A stretch of DNA of 32,482 nucleotides from Chloroflexota bacterium (GCA_029559155.1 JAKQCM010000340.1:1-32482); one strand, 5' to 3'. Shown: positions 8,022 to 17,319, numbered from the stretch's first letter. Translations and numbers: made by a program. Notes: generated by a model from the letters alone, not told the origin.

Positions 8022-11000
8022 ATGGGAAGAAAGAAACCGATAGTAGACAAAGGGCATTTAACTGCCTACGACACGGAGACCGGCCTGTCCTATTCGGTGC
8101 AATTGGGGTCGAGGCGATGGTATGAGTGGCTGACTGACCACAAGCAGTTTTTTTACGAAGGTGAATCAGGCCAATTTTCAGCTCGGTGTGAAACGCGGCG
8201 GGGGTTGCCGTATTGGTATGCCTATCGCCGGCGAGAGGGCAAGTTGCACAAGGCATATCTGGGCAGAGCCGAAGAGCTGACTGTAGACCGACTTGAACAG
8301 ATAGGCGCTCACCTGGCGGGAAAAGCCAGCGCCCGTCGCTTGCCAGACAAACCCAACTCGCAGGCGTTGATCGCCTCGCTGGAAAAGGCCCAGCCCTCGG
8401 CATCTCGCCTGGATGAATCCGCCTGGCCGACAGCGCCCTTTTTACTGGCGACAAAAGTTAATCCGCCTGCATTAACGCAACACCTGGTTACTCGTCCTCG
8501 CCTTATACAGCGGATTACCTTGCCGTTGACCTTGATTCACGCTCCCGGTGGGTTTGGCAAAAGCACGTTGCTAAATGAATGGCAGTCGCAATTCGAACCC
8601 CAAAACCGGAAAGCGGCCTGGGTTTCTTTGGATGCTGATGATAATGAGGCAGGTCGTTTTTGGATGCTGGTGTTATCAGCCATGCGAAAAGCACATCCCC
8701 GTATCGGCCGAAAACTGCCCACATACCTGCCTGATCCCACGCCGATTGCAATACGGCAATTGGTTATCAGCCTGATCAACGACATCACCCAGGATACAGC
8801 TGAGTCTGGTGGGCCCCAACTCAACGCCCTCATTCTTGATGATTATCATCACATTCAAACTGAAGCTATTCACCAATCCATTTCCTTTTGGGCAGACAAT
8901 TTACCCCAGGGGCTGCAACTCATCATTGCCAGTCGCACCAAACCCCCATTTCCGTTGGGACGGCTTAGGGCAAAAGGCATGGTTAGCGAACTGAATACTG
9001 AAGATTTGCGCTTTACAGAAGCGGAAGGGATCGTCCTGTTACAGCGGCAAATTCCGGATAATCCGTTAGGGATCAGCGAGATGCGCGTGTTGGTCAATCG
9101 CACTGAAGGCTGGGCAGCCGGTCTTAATCTGGTTGCTCTGGCCTTGAATCAACAGGCCGATAAACATCGCTTTATAGCAACTTTTACGGGAGAACATACC
9201 TATCTGCACGAATACTTTATGGAAGATGTGTTACAACAGCAGCCGCCATTAATCCAAACCTTTCTGCTAAAAACCTCCATCCTTGAGCATCTAACCGGCG
9301 ACCTGTGTGATGCCGTTACCGGCCAAACTGGCGGGCAACAGGTATTGCAGCGCTTGTGGCAGGACAACCTGTTTCTGACCCAACTGGGGGATGGGCAGAG
9401 CTGGTACCGGTATCATGACTTGTTTGCCCAGGCTTTGCGCAGCCAGTTGCAAACCCACTTCCCGGCAGAAATTCACCCATTACACCGGCGGGCAGCACGC
9501 TGGTATCAGGCTCAGGATGCGCCGGCGGACTCAGTGCGCCATTTGCTGGCAATTGAAGCGTGGGAAGAGGCGGCGACGCTGATTGAAGCCGTTGCACTGC
9601 GGGAGTTGCAGCAGTATGGCGAGGATTCTCGATTATTGCGCTGGCTAAAACAACTGCCGGCCCCAGTGGTGCAACAACACAAAACCTTGCTGGCGGTTTA
9701 TATCCGGTTGGCCAAGGCAGCTTTGTCGCCAGGGGAGTTGGCGCAGTTCTTGCAACATGTTGAGCAGAATATCAGGGGTAAACCCATCGCGGAACAAACA
9801 CCAAATGAGCAAGAGGTGCTGGCTGAGATCAACCGGTTCCGCCAACTCCAGGCCGCGGGTGAGCCGTTTCTTTTGCAGAGTGAAGCTGCCGGGGGTAACG
9901 ATGAGGTATGGCAAATGATGGATCTGCTGGTGCAAAGCGACACATTTTTTCACCAGCAAACTTACGACAAAGCTGAAGCAGTAGCCTTCCGCAATCTTGA
10001 CCTGGCAAAAGCCCGGGGCAATCTATTCGTCGCAGTGATGGCGGGAGGGGTATGCGCCCTTTGTCTGTTTCTACAGGGAGAATTGGGTCGCAGTGAGCAA
10101 CTTGCGCATCACGTACTCCAGTGGATTCTGGCGCAGCGAGACACGTTACCAGAAACGGCCAGCGTTTTGTTGACGGTTCTGAGCGAGATCCATTTTGCGC
10201 GAGATGAGGTTGCCCAGGCTCGTCGCCTCTTGACCCAGGCCAGGGAAGTCGACCCAAATCCAACCAGTTCAAACATACCGGTGATGACTTCCCTTCTACT
10301 GGCGCGCATACAAGTTGCCCAGGGGGAATTTGACGCAGCCCGGGCAACCATAGAGTCCACCCTGCGTTTGAATCAAGAAAGACCTTCGAGGATGTGGACA
10401 AGCCAGGATTTAACCGCGTATCAAGCCTTGTCTTATATTCGACAAGGTGATTTGTTCGAGGCTGAGCGTGTGCTGAATGCGTTGGGCGAAACAGAGGCCC
10501 ATGATGTTGCCATGCTGACCCAGGCAGAAGTTTTTCTGGCGCAAAAGCAGTATGGTTCGGCCGAAAATATTCTGGCCATACTCATCGAGCGGTATCCTTA
10601 CGGATTAAAGAACGAGCCGCTGCTGGGAGCGCGTTTGATGATGGCTATATCGCTGCTAGGCACAGGGAAGGTAAACCAGGCACGCCAGTTGATGGCCAAA
10701 GTGATCCGGTTGGCTGAGCCGGAAGAATTTACCCGCCCTTTCCTGGATCGGGGGCCTCAGATTGTGCCTTTGCTCACACTCGTCTTGGAGACGGAAAGGT
10801 TAACAGCTAAAGCGCAGCAATTTATCAAAAACATCCAGCAAAAAATGAGGGACAGTTATGGGGCCGAGGTTGCGGTTTCCAAAAAAGCGATTTCCGTGCT
10901 GTCTGCCGCCGCTTCTATTAGCGAACGAGAGCAAGAGGTGTTGCGGTGTTTGGAGGCGGGGTTGTCAAATAGGGAAATTGCAACCAAGATGTGGGTGGCT

Positions 11001-11102
11001 GATAGTACGGTAAAAACGCATTTGAAAAACATTTACCGCAAGCTAAATGTCAATAGCAGAGTGCAGGCTGTGATGCGCGCTCAGACGTTGGGGCTGCTGT
11101 AG
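8022..11102 (+). CDS. LuxR-family large ATP-binding (MalT-type) transcriptional regulator
   Basis: 1026 residues. LAL/MalT-type activators are STAND NTPases that bind ATP and an inducer, oligomerise and recruit RNA polymerase. Domains in order: an N-terminal region of about 100 residues ('FYEGESGQFSARCETRRGLPYWYAYRR..GKLHKAYLGRAEELT') often seen in front of Chloroflexota LAL proteins; an NTPase with Walker A APGGFGKST (174-182) and Walker B NALILDDYHHI (268-278); 'ASRTKPPFPLGRLRAKG' sensor region; a winged-helix part; TPR-like repeats (about 500-900); and a C-terminal LuxR HTH (about 965-1020, 'SEREQEVLRCLEAGLSNREIA...VKTHLKNIYRKL'). The ribosome site is weak. The gene has no ACGGCCGT octamer in 3.1 kb and looks lower in GC than its neighbours, suggesting later acquisition. 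Its regulon is unknown; the divergent ParB-like gene is a candidate. Confidence 0.92.
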   Translation: MGRKKPIVDKGHLTAYDTETGLSYSVQLGSRRWYEWLTDHKQFFYEGESGQFSARCETRRGLPYWYAYRRREGKLHKAYLGRAEELTVDRLEQIGAHLAGKASARRLPDKPNSQALIASLEKAQPSASRLDESAWPTAPFLLATKVNPPALTQHLVTRPRLIQRITLPLTLIHAPGGFGKSTLLNEWQSQFEPQNRKAAWVSLDADDNEAGRFWMLVLSAMRKAHPRIGRKLPTYLPDPTPIAIRQLVISLINDITQDTAESGGPQLNALILDDYHHIQTEAIHQSISFWADNLPQGLQLIIASRTKPPFPLGRLRAKGMVSELNTEDLRFTEAEGIVLLQRQIPDNPLGISEMRVLVNRTEGWAAGLNLVALALNQQADKHRFIATFTGEHTYLHEYFMEDVLQQQPPLIQTFLLKTSILEHLTGDLCDAVTGQTGGQQVLQRLWQDNLFLTQLGDGQSWYRYHDLFAQALRSQLQTHFPAEIHPLHRRAARWYQAQDAPADSVRHLLAIEAWEEAATLIEAVALRELQQYGEDSRLLRWLKQLPAPVVQQHKTLLAVYIRLAKAALSPGELAQFLQHVEQNIRGKPIAEQTPNEQEVLAEINRFRQLQAAGEPFLLQSEAAGGNDEVWQMMDLLVQSDTFFHQQTYDKAEAVAFRNLDLAKARGNLFVAVMAGGVCALCLFLQGELGRSEQLAHHVLQWILAQRDTLPETASVLLTVLSEIHFARDEVAQARRLLTQAREVDPNPTSSNIPVMTSLLLARIQVAQGEFDAARATIESTLRLNQERPSRMWTSQDLTAYQALSYIRQGDLFEAERVLNALGETEAHDVAMLTQAEVFLAQKQYGSAENILAILIERYPYGLKNEPLLGARLMMAISLLGTGKVNQARQLMAKVIRLAEPEEFTRPFLDRGPQIVPLLTLVLETERLTAKAQQFIKNIQQKMRDSYGAEVAVSKKAISVLSAAASISEREQEVLRCLEAGLSNREIATKMWVADSTVKTHLKNIYRKLNVNSRVQAVMRAQTLGLL

Positions 11103-11326
11103 TTTTACCTTGGATTGAGGTTTCAGGATGGGTATAGAATGACCCAGCCGTGGCAGTATTCTCGTCCCAAGTGGACACGGCCGTTACAATCTACTCATGT
11201 TTATCTTTGGCGTGAAGCGTATTCAATTTCTAATTTTTTTGCGTCCATCTTTTTGGGGAGCCCCAGTTAACGATTTACCCGATTGCCCTAAACACCGGAG
11301 ACGGCCGTTGCCCAGGCGTTTACAAT
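11103..11326. other. Intergenic stretch after the LuxR-type gene
   Basis: No credible gene and no convincing intrinsic terminator. Two ACGGCCGT octamers (11177, 11301) reappear here after a gap of 4.3 kb, marking the return of the typical sequence style of this genome. Confidence 0.5.
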
Positions 11327-11356
11327 TGTGGTAGGCTTGGGAGATACGGCTATAAT
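11327..11356 (+). promoter_or_regulatory. Candidate promoter for the 11430 gene
   Basis: TATAAT (11351-11356) is a perfect -10 box, with TTGTGG (11327-11332) 18 bp upstream as a weak -35. Transcription would start near 11363, inside an apparent upstream extension of the reading frame. This supports translation from the ATG at 11430 rather than an earlier one. Confidence 0.5.
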
Positions 11357-11429
11357 TTCAAGCATCAATCCCTCATCATCTACCGATGAGATTGTCAGCG
11401 CAAAGAAGCAAAAAGGAGCGGAAACTTAC

Positions 11430-12194
11430 ATGACTGTACACCTGTACCTGTCCCTCATACCAGAAGCCCTCATCGCCTCGATGTATCCACCAGAAGAGTT
11501 TGGCGTCTACTACACCGTCGGCTACAGCAAGAAACAACGCGGGCAAGCCATGTTTATCGAGCTAGACCCGGATTTCCGCCACGATTTTTTCCGTATCGAC
11601 GAAGGGATTGCCCGCTGCGTGCCACACGAAGACGGCCGCCCCAAAAAATCCGTCTATATCGCCACTTACCGCGTTCTGGAACACATCCCCCTCACCAACA
11701 TCGACACCCTCTACCTCGTCACCAAATTTGGCGAAACCCTGCCCCTAAAACGCAGCAATGCGTTTCCCAAAGATGACGCCGGTTTATACATGTACCAGGA
11801 AATCGCCCCCGTTTCGCCGTTGGTCGTCAGCACGCTGGACCCCTTATCGTTATACGAATTCCTGACCCAAGACCCCGACAGCATGATCCACCTGCCGGCC
11901 GTCTGCTTCGTCGATTTACGCCTGGGCGAACTGGCTAAAAACCCAGAATATGGCTCCATCGGCGACCTGCCCTACGACTATATTCACCAGCTGCGCGAAG
12001 GCCTGGTCGAACTACAAACCAAACCGGTACACACCAAAATGATCGACCGCACACACACCGTCGAATACCCCTACCGCATGATCAGCAACGGCGTCTACCT
12101 GGGCAACACCAGTGAATTGGCCTATTTCCCCTTGCCCTCGCGTGACGACCTGCGTAAAAATCACCCTCGTTGGTGGCGTTCTGCTAACCAATAA
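11430..12194 (+). CDS. Unrecognised conserved-looking protein
   Basis: 254 residues; I do not recognise the family. The ATG at 11430 is chosen because AAGGAG lies 11 nt upstream and a TATAAT box sits inside the longer reading frame. The product is soluble, mixed alpha/beta, with no signal peptide or membrane helix. It is rich in aromatic and charged residues ('GVYYTVGYSKKQRGQAMFIE', 'KKSVYIATYRVLEHIPL', 'LYLVTKFGETLPL'). Two ACGGCCGT-derived or related sites nearby and typical codon use suggest it is native. It stands alone between its own promoter and a strong bidirectional terminator, so it forms a single-gene transcript. The convergent neighbour is acetyl-CoA synthetase. No function is proposed. 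Confidence 0.85.
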   Translation: MTVHLYLSLIPEALIASMYPPEEFGVYYTVGYSKKQRGQAMFIELDPDFRHDFFRIDEGIARCVPHEDGRPKKSVYIATYRVLEHIPLTNIDTLYLVTKFGETLPLKRSNAFPKDDAGLYMYQEIAPVSPLVVSTLDPLSLYEFLTQDPDSMIHLPAVCFVDLRLGELAKNPEYGSIGDLPYDYIHQLREGLVELQTKPVHTKMIDRTHTVEYPYRMISNGVYLGNTSELAYFPLPSRDDLRKNHPRWWRSANQ

Positions 12195-12195
12195 T

Positions 12196-12238
12196 AAAAA
12201 AAGAGCCTGGCATTTCAACAATCGCCAGGCTCTTTTTT
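12196..12238. terminator. Bidirectional intrinsic terminator
   Basis: A perfect 9-bp GC-rich stem (GAGCCTGGC 12203-12211, GCCAGGCTC 12224-12232) with a 12-nt loop is flanked by seven A on the left and six T on the right. It terminates the 11430 gene starting 2 bp after its stop and, read the other way, the acetyl-CoA synthetase transcript. Confidence 0.95.
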
Positions 12239-12291
12239 GTTCAGCTTAACAAATCCGCTGCTGTTTCAGTGGCTGATGGTGGAAACGGCCG

Positions 12292-14196
12292 TTAATCGGC
12301 CAGCGTCGACAAATCCCCCACATCCTGACCCATCACCCGGGCCTTCAAAATGCGCCGCATAATTTTACCCGATCGCGTCTTAGGCAAATTATCCACAAAC
12401 TCAATCGTCGATGGTTTGGCGATTGGTCCCATCTCGTGCGCCACATGATCTTTGAGCATGTGCTCCAGCTTTTCGCTGCCTTCCCAACCCTGCCGCAAAA
12501 TGCAATACGCCTTGATGATATTGCCGCGCAGCTCATCCGGCACGCCAATCACCGCCGCTTCGGCCACCGCCGAATGGCTCACCAACGCACTCTCAATTTC
12601 GGCCGTGCCCAATCGATAGCCCGACACCTTAATCACGTCGTCGATACGGCCGATGACCCAGATATAGCCATCCTCGTCCTTCTTGGCGCTGTCACCCGGT
12701 AAATACCAGCCCTGTTCGGCAAAACGGCTCCAATACTGCTGCACATACCGGTCAGGATCGCCAAAAATCGTCCGCAGCATCCCCGGCCAGGGCGATTTGA
12801 TCACCAGGAACCCTTCCTCATTGGCCGCCACCGGATGACCATCCTCATCCACTACATCAATATCCACTCCAGGAAAAGCGCGTGTCGCTGAGCCTGGTTT
12901 GAGGGGCACGCAGGGCAGCGGGGTAATCATAAACCCGCCGGTTTCCGTCTGCCACCAGGTGTCCATGATGGGGCATTTTTCTTTGCCGATAACTCGATGG
13001 TACCAACGCCAGGCTTCCGGATTAATCGGCTCGCCGACAGAGCCGAGCAGGCGCAGCGTCGATAAATCATGCTTGTTGGGCCAGCTTTCGCCAAAGCGCA
13101 TCAGGCCGCGAATAGCCGTGGGAGCCGTGTACAAAATAGTGACGCCATATTTGGCAATGAGCGACCACCAGCGGTCCGGATAGGGATAGGTAGGCGCGCC
13201 TTCATACATGACGCTGGTCGCCCCCAAAATCAGGGGCGCATAAACAATGTAACTGTGGCCGGTAATCCAACCAGGATCGGCCGCGCACCACCACACATCT
13301 TCCGGTTTGATGTCGAACACCCACTTCAGCGTGGTTGATGTCCAGACCATGTAGCCGCCATGTGTGTGCAAAATAGCCTTAGGTTTGCCGGTGGTGCCAG
13401 AGGTATACAAAATAAACAGCGGGTCTTCGGCATCCATTACCTGCGTCGGTGCAGTCGGATCGGCGATGGGCAAGGCCATCAGGTCGTGGTACCAATAATC
13501 ACGCCCCTGCACCATTTCTACATCCATACCGGTGCGCTTAACACAAATCACCGATTGGATGGTTCCGGAGCGATCAACCGCTTCGTTGGCGATTTTTTTC
13601 AGTTCGATGATCGTGCCGCGCAGCCAGGCGCCGTCACAGGTGATGAGGACTTTGGATTGGCTGTCGTCGATGCGCTCATGGAGCGCTTCGGTGGAAAAGC
13701 CGCCATAAACCACGGAGTGTATGGCTCCAATTTTGGCACACGCCAGCATGGCGATGATTAATTCGGGAATTCGTCCCATGTAGATGGTAACGCGGTCCCC
13801 TTTTTGCACGCCCATAGCCCGCAGGACGCTGGCAAATTTGCTAACCTGGTAATGAAGTTGTTGATAGGTGTAGACTTTGGTGTCGCCCGGTTCCCCTTCA
13901 AAAATGAGGGCGGCTTTGTTGCGCACGGCCGTGCGCATGTGCCTGTCCAACGCGTTATGGACGATATTGACCTTCGCCCCCTTAAACCATTTATAAAATG
14001 GGGCATTGTCATCATCCAGCGTTTGTTCCCACGGCTGGAACCATTCGTAATTTTCTGCGGCTACCTTGCCCCAGAATTTTGCCAGGTCCGCCGATGCATC
14101 CGCGTGAACCTTCTCATAATCGCGAATGTGCGCGTGGGCAACTACCTCGGGCGCGGGGTAATAGACTTCGCCTACCATCTTTTTCTCGTCTGCCAT
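12292..14196 (-). CDS. acsA: Acetyl-CoA synthetase (AMP-forming)
   Basis: 634 residues, normal family length. It converts acetate, ATP and CoA to acetyl-CoA, AMP and PPi in the cytoplasm. Visible motifs: the N-terminal ACAS domain ('FWGKVAAENYEWFQPWE'), the P-loop-like YTSGTTGKPKA (264-274), 'WWQTETGG' (ATP/adenine motif), 'YLPGDSAKKDEDGYIWVIGRIDDVIKVSGYRLG' (hinge region) and the C-terminal 'PKTRSGKIMRR', whose K611 is the catalytic lysine that is acetylated to switch off the enzyme in characterised Acs proteins. GGAGGACGAC precedes the ATG. It is divergent from the GH4 gene and ends at a shared terminator. Propionate or other short acyl chains could also be used, but the overall match is to acetate enzymes. 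Confidence 0.96.
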   Translation of the reverse strand: MADEKKMVGEVYYPAPEVVAHAHIRDYEKVHADASADLAKFWGKVAAENYEWFQPWEQTLDDDNAPFYKWFKGAKVNIVHNALDRHMRTAVRNKAALIFEGEPGDTKVYTYQQLHYQVSKFASVLRAMGVQKGDRVTIYMGRIPELIIAMLACAKIGAIHSVVYGGFSTEALHERIDDSQSKVLITCDGAWLRGTIIELKKIANEAVDRSGTIQSVICVKRTGMDVEMVQGRDYWYHDLMALPIADPTAPTQVMDAEDPLFILYTSGTTGKPKAILHTHGGYMVWTSTTLKWVFDIKPEDVWWCAADPGWITGHSYIVYAPLILGATSVMYEGAPTYPYPDRWWSLIAKYGVTILYTAPTAIRGLMRFGESWPNKHDLSTLRLLGSVGEPINPEAWRWYHRVIGKEKCPIMDTWWQTETGGFMITPLPCVPLKPGSATRAFPGVDIDVVDEDGHPVAANEEGFLVIKSPWPGMLRTIFGDPDRYVQQYWSRFAEQGWYLPGDSAKKDEDGYIWVIGRIDDVIKVSGYRLGTAEIESALVSHSAVAEAAVIGVPDELRGNIIKAYCILRQGWEGSEKLEHMLKDHVAHEMGPIAKPSTIEFVDNLPKTRSGKIMRRILKARVMGQDVGDLSTLAD

Positions 14197-14420
14197 TGCG
14201 TCGTCCTCCTACTATAAATTTAGTTTGGCTGTTTTGGGTGAAAATCCTGAATCGGGTTTCGGGAAAGAAACCTGCTCAAACATTGGGCATTTTTAAGTAT
14301 ATTGGCAAATCCCCAAAGTGTAAAACGAATTCATTTTTTCATTAGGCGCAACTTTACGTGTTATCATACGCATTCACACCCATGCATATATTTTTGCTTG
14401 CAAACCAACGGAGAAAACGT

Positions 14421-15806
14421 ATGTCTTTAAAACCCAAAATTGTCATTATCGGCGCGGGCAGCGCCAGTTTTGGCCCGTCCACATTGGCAACAATTGTCCG
14501 TGACGGCCGTTTACGTGGCAGCGAGTTAGCCCTGGTAGATTTTAATGAGTCCGGCCTGGAAATTGTCGCCAAAGTGGCGCAACGGATGAGCGACGCCTGG
14601 GACGCCGACATGCGCATCAGCGCCAGCACAAACCGGCGCGATGTGTTGCCTGGGGCAGATTTTGTCATTGTGTCGATTGAAGTGCCGCCGCGCGAGAAAT
14701 TGTGGCGGCTGGACTGGGAGGTTCCGCTGAAACATGGCCTGCGCCAGGCCTATGCTGAAAACGGCGGTCCCGGAGGCCTGATGCACGCCTGCCGCCAGAT
14801 TCCGCCCTTTTTAGACATTGTGCGGGATATGGAAACGCTTTGCCCAACGGCCGTTCTCATCAATTTCAGCAACCCGCTGCCGCGCATTACCCGCGCTGTC
14901 ACAAAATACAGCCACATCAACATCGTCGGCAAATGCCATCAGATTCAGATTGGGTATGCGCTTACGGCCGTTCTGCTGCGCAACCGCTACCACATCCCCG
15001 TGCCTGAATCTATTTCGCTGCGTTCTGACCCGGCCAATACGCCCATTGCCCATCAGTTGGCGGCATACGGCCGTCAACACATCGACATCAAATCGGCCGG
15101 CCTCAACCACTTTATCTGGCTGGTAGACGTACGCGACAAACTCACCGGCGAAGACCTCTACCCCGCCCTCCGCGACGCGCTGGCCGACGCGCCGCCCACG
15201 CTGGAGCCATTGTCGCTGGACCTATTCCGCACATTCGATCTGCTGCCCATTCCCGGCGACACGCATCTGGTGGAATATCTGCCTTATGGCCACAACGCCC
15301 AAACCAGGCCGTGGGAAACCTACGACCTGCGCCTGTATGATTGGGACGGCAACGAAGCCAGCCGCGACTTTATGAACCACATGCTGGCGGAAATGGCCGC
15401 CGGCAACCTGTCGGTGGATGGGATGCGCGACGCTGAAAGCGAAGGCGCGGCCGAACTCATCGCGGCCATCACCCACAACGAAAATTATTTCGACGAAACG
15501 GTGAATATCCCCAACCACGGCTCCATCGCCGGCCTGCCCGACGAGACAATTGTGGAAGTTCCGGCGGTGATCAGTCGGCTGGGCGTGCGCGGCATCCAAA
15601 TTGGCGAGCTGCCGGCCGGTATTACGGCGCTGCTGCGGCGAGAAGCGGAGTTGGTGGAAATGGTGGTGGAAACGGCCGTTACCGGCAATCGTCGCCTGGC
15701 CCTGCAAACCCTGCTGCTCGACCCGATGATCAATGACATTGGTCAGGCGCGGGCTATTCTGGACGATTACCTGACAACGTTTGCGCCATATTTACCCCAG
15801 TTCTGA
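14421..15806 (+). CDS. Glycoside hydrolase family 4 (NAD- and metal-dependent)
   Basis: 461 residues. GH4 enzymes cleave glycosides by an oxidation-elimination route requiring NAD+ and Mn2+. The Rossmann motif 'IVIIGAGSASFG' (8-18) binds NAD. 'NFSNPLPRIT' (148-157) matches the conserved NxxNP. Metal ligands appear as C172-H173 in 'VGKCHQI' and as H230 in 'GLNHFIWL'. The dipeptide after Cys is informative: phospho-glycosidase members have CDMP or CNVP, whereas CH-type members act on unphosphorylated alpha-glucosides, galactosides or uronides, so a non-phosphorylated substrate is likely. The start at 14421 has CGGAGAAAA upstream; an earlier in-frame ATG does not. It carries five ACGGCCGT octamers. 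It is divergent from acsA and convergent with the sugar operon, so a link to that operon is not shown. Confidence 0.9.
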   Translation: MSLKPKIVIIGAGSASFGPSTLATIVRDGRLRGSELALVDFNESGLEIVAKVAQRMSDAWDADMRISASTNRRDVLPGADFVIVSIEVPPREKLWRLDWEVPLKHGLRQAYAENGGPGGLMHACRQIPPFLDIVRDMETLCPTAVLINFSNPLPRITRAVTKYSHINIVGKCHQIQIGYALTAVLLRNRYHIPVPESISLRSDPANTPIAHQLAAYGRQHIDIKSAGLNHFIWLVDVRDKLTGEDLYPALRDALADAPPTLEPLSLDLFRTFDLLPIPGDTHLVEYLPYGHNAQTRPWETYDLRLYDWDGNEASRDFMNHMLAEMAAGNLSVDGMRDAESEGAAELIAAITHNENYFDETVNIPNHGSIAGLPDETIVEVPAVISRLGVRGIQIGELPAGITALLRREAELVEMVVETAVTGNRRLALQTLLLDPMINDIGQARAILDDYLTTFAPYLPQF

Positions 15807-15826
15807 TAGCCTTGGAAGATGGGATG

Positions 15827-15891
15827 GGGAGACTGGAGACTGGGAGACTAAAAGTGTAATATCTCCACCAATCTCCAGTCTCCAATCTCCC
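15827..15891. repeat. Inverted repeat between convergent genes
   Basis: Purine-rich 'GGGAGACTGGAGACTGGGAG' (from 15827) pairs with 'ATCTCCAGTCTCCAATCTCC' (ending 15891) with few mismatches around a loop of about 22 nt. It lies between the GH4 stop and the stop of the minus-strand membrane protein, so it could serve as a two-way terminator-like hairpin. It has no T-tract. Confidence 0.7.
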
Positions 15892-15895
15892 GCCC

Positions 15896-16480
15896 TCATT
15901 CCTTGGCGCCCTGCCAGGTGAGCAAATTAACCAGGTATCGGCTCCACGCGCCGACGATCACGGCCGTTAACAACAAAATTACCGTGTAAAAAGGCGCGTT
16001 AAACGTAAGATGGGATAATGTGGCCGGGTCGTAGGCCGCATACCACCCGGCATACGTTGCCCAGGCAATGGCCCACACGGCCGTTGCACACACCACGGCC
16101 ACCGCCATTCCCCACCCAAAACCCAAACAACAGGCTGCCAGCACAACCGGCAGCACAAACGCCGCCGCCCCAGGCGCGGCCAGGCCATAACTGGCCGAAT
16201 CCAGGGCAATAAGCAGTGTCAACAGACCCACCATCAACCCGGCGGCTAGCCGCACACGGCCGCTGCGAGCCAGCGCGCCCAGCCCCAACACGACGCCACT
16301 AAATACCAGGCCGGCCATCACCGTCGCTCCTTCCAAATCGCCGCTGATCAGCCAGGTGAAAATGAGGAGCCACACGGCCGTTACCAACCCCACACTCACC
16401 GCCAGCAGCAGGGCGGCCTGCCCACGGGCGACCGGCTCCGCGATGGGTACAGCAGTTATTTTGCGCAGCGGGCTTGTCAT
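15896..16480 (-). CDS. Small multi-pass membrane protein, unknown function
   Basis: 194 residues, almost entirely hydrophobic, with about six predicted transmembrane helices separated by short loops ('RSGRVR', '[11 protein letters not shown]'). The layout resembles the membrane-sensing N-terminal half of some histidine kinases and GGDEF proteins, but no signalling domain follows; it ends at '[12 protein letters not shown]'. The start ATG overlaps the stop of rph in an ATGA, so translation is probably coupled to RNase PH. It could be a truncated sensor or a stand-alone membrane protein. I do not recognise a family. Three octamers lie inside and a fourth (16481) immediately precedes the start, so it looks native. 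Confidence 0.75.
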   Translation of the reverse strand: MTSPLRKITAVPIAEPVARGQAALLLAVSVGLVTAVWLLIFTWLISGDLEGATVMAGLVFSGVVLGLGALARSGRVRLAAGLMVGLLTLLIALDSASYGLAAPGAAAFVLPVVLAACCLGFGWGMAVAVVCATAVWAIAWATYAGWYAAYDPATLSHLTFNAPFYTVILLLTAVIVGAWSRYLVNLLTWQGAKE

Positions 16481-17199
16481 ACGGCCGTCAGCGCCTCGCG
16501 TTGTTTGGCGGCCAGCATCTGAATGCCGCCCGTCGCCAAATCCAGCAGTTGGTCGAGGTGCGCGCGGGGAAATGGGGCTTTTTCGGCCGTGCCCTGCACT
16601 TCTATCAATTCGCCGGCGGCGGTCATCACCACGTTAAAATCCACTTCGGCGGCCACATCTTCCGCGTAAGGCAAATCGAGCAGCGCCACGCCATCGACGA
16701 TGCCCACGCTGATGGCCGCCACTTGCTGACGCAGCACACTCTCCGGTAGTTCGCCGCTGATGATGAACGGCCGTAACGCCAGATTCACCGCCACCCAGCC
16801 GCCGCAAACGGCCGCCGTGCGCGTGCCGCCATCCGCCTGCAGCACGTCGCAGTCGATGGTTAGTGTGCGTTCGCCCAGGGCAGCCAAATCAACGGCCATG
16901 CGCAGGCTGCGGCCGATCAGCCGCGAAATTTCCTGGGTGCGCCCTTTCGGCCAGCGCTGTTCGCGGGCAGTGCGGCTGTGGGTGCTGCGCGGCAGCATGG
17001 CATATTCGGCCGTCAGCCAGCCTTGCGGAGTTTCACGGCCGCGCAGCCAGTTGGGCACGGAATTCTCCAGAGTCACGTTGCACAATACATGGGTATCGCC
17101 AAATTGAACTAGCACGGAGCCTTCAGCCCATTTGGTGAAATTGGTTTCGAAGTGAATAGGCCGCAGTTGGTTGGGGGAACGGCCGTCTTGCCTGATCAT
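16477..17199 (-). CDS. rph: Ribonuclease PH
   Basis: 240 residues, full length. RNase PH is a phosphate-dependent 3'-5' exoribonuclease that trims tRNA precursors and works as a hexamer. The N-terminus '[38 protein letters not shown]' and '[18 protein letters not shown]' are diagnostic. The phosphate-binding 'GGTRTAA' (124-130, R127) and '[11 protein letters not shown]' are present. I chose the ATG at 17199, with AGAGGAG upstream; the reading frame extends 48 bp further but into repeat DNA. The start codon sits in register with the repeat array upstream (120 bp from the nearest mini-ORF start), so the ribosome site of rph itself belongs to that repeat family. It follows the phosphorylase gene and overlaps the downstream membrane-protein gene by 4 bp. 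Confidence 0.95.
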   Translation of the reverse strand: MIRQDGRSPNQLRPIHFETNFTKWAEGSVLVQFGDTHVLCNVTLENSVPNWLRGRETPQGWLTAEYAMLPRSTHSRTAREQRWPKGRTQEISRLIGRSLRMAVDLAALGERTLTIDCDVLQADGGTRTAAVCGGWVAVNLALRPFIISGELPESVLRQQVAAISVGIVDGVALLDLPYAEDVAAEVDFNVVMTAAGELIEVQGTAEKAPFPRAHLDQLLDLATGGIQMLAAKQREALTAV

Positions 17200-17295
17200 A
17201 CATTTTCTCCTCTGAAAAGAATTTAACGCAAAGGCGCAGAGGTGCAAAGGTGCAGAGAAAAATCTGCGTCATCTGCGAAATCTGCGGATTTTCAT

Positions 17296-17319
17296 TCATG
17301 GTGTTGAGCTTGCGCTCAT
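17296..17319 (-). other. Mini-ORF MSASSTP, array copy nearest rph
   Basis: Seven codons and TGA, with GAGGAGGAG about 6-14 nt upstream. The stop overlaps a following ATG context (CCATGAATGAA). It could be a leader peptide, a re-initiation site or a by-product of a conserved RNA hairpin. Expression is unproven. Confidence 0.35.

Noticed and set aside
7840-8454. 204-codon reverse frame across the regulator promoter
   Set aside because: Antisense to the start of the LuxR-type gene; Pro/Arg-rich and no ribosome site.
14319-14340. Possible third LacI operator (TAAAACGAATTCATTTT) before GH4
   Set aside because: Only one half-site matches; the palindromic TAAAACGTTTTA core is absent.
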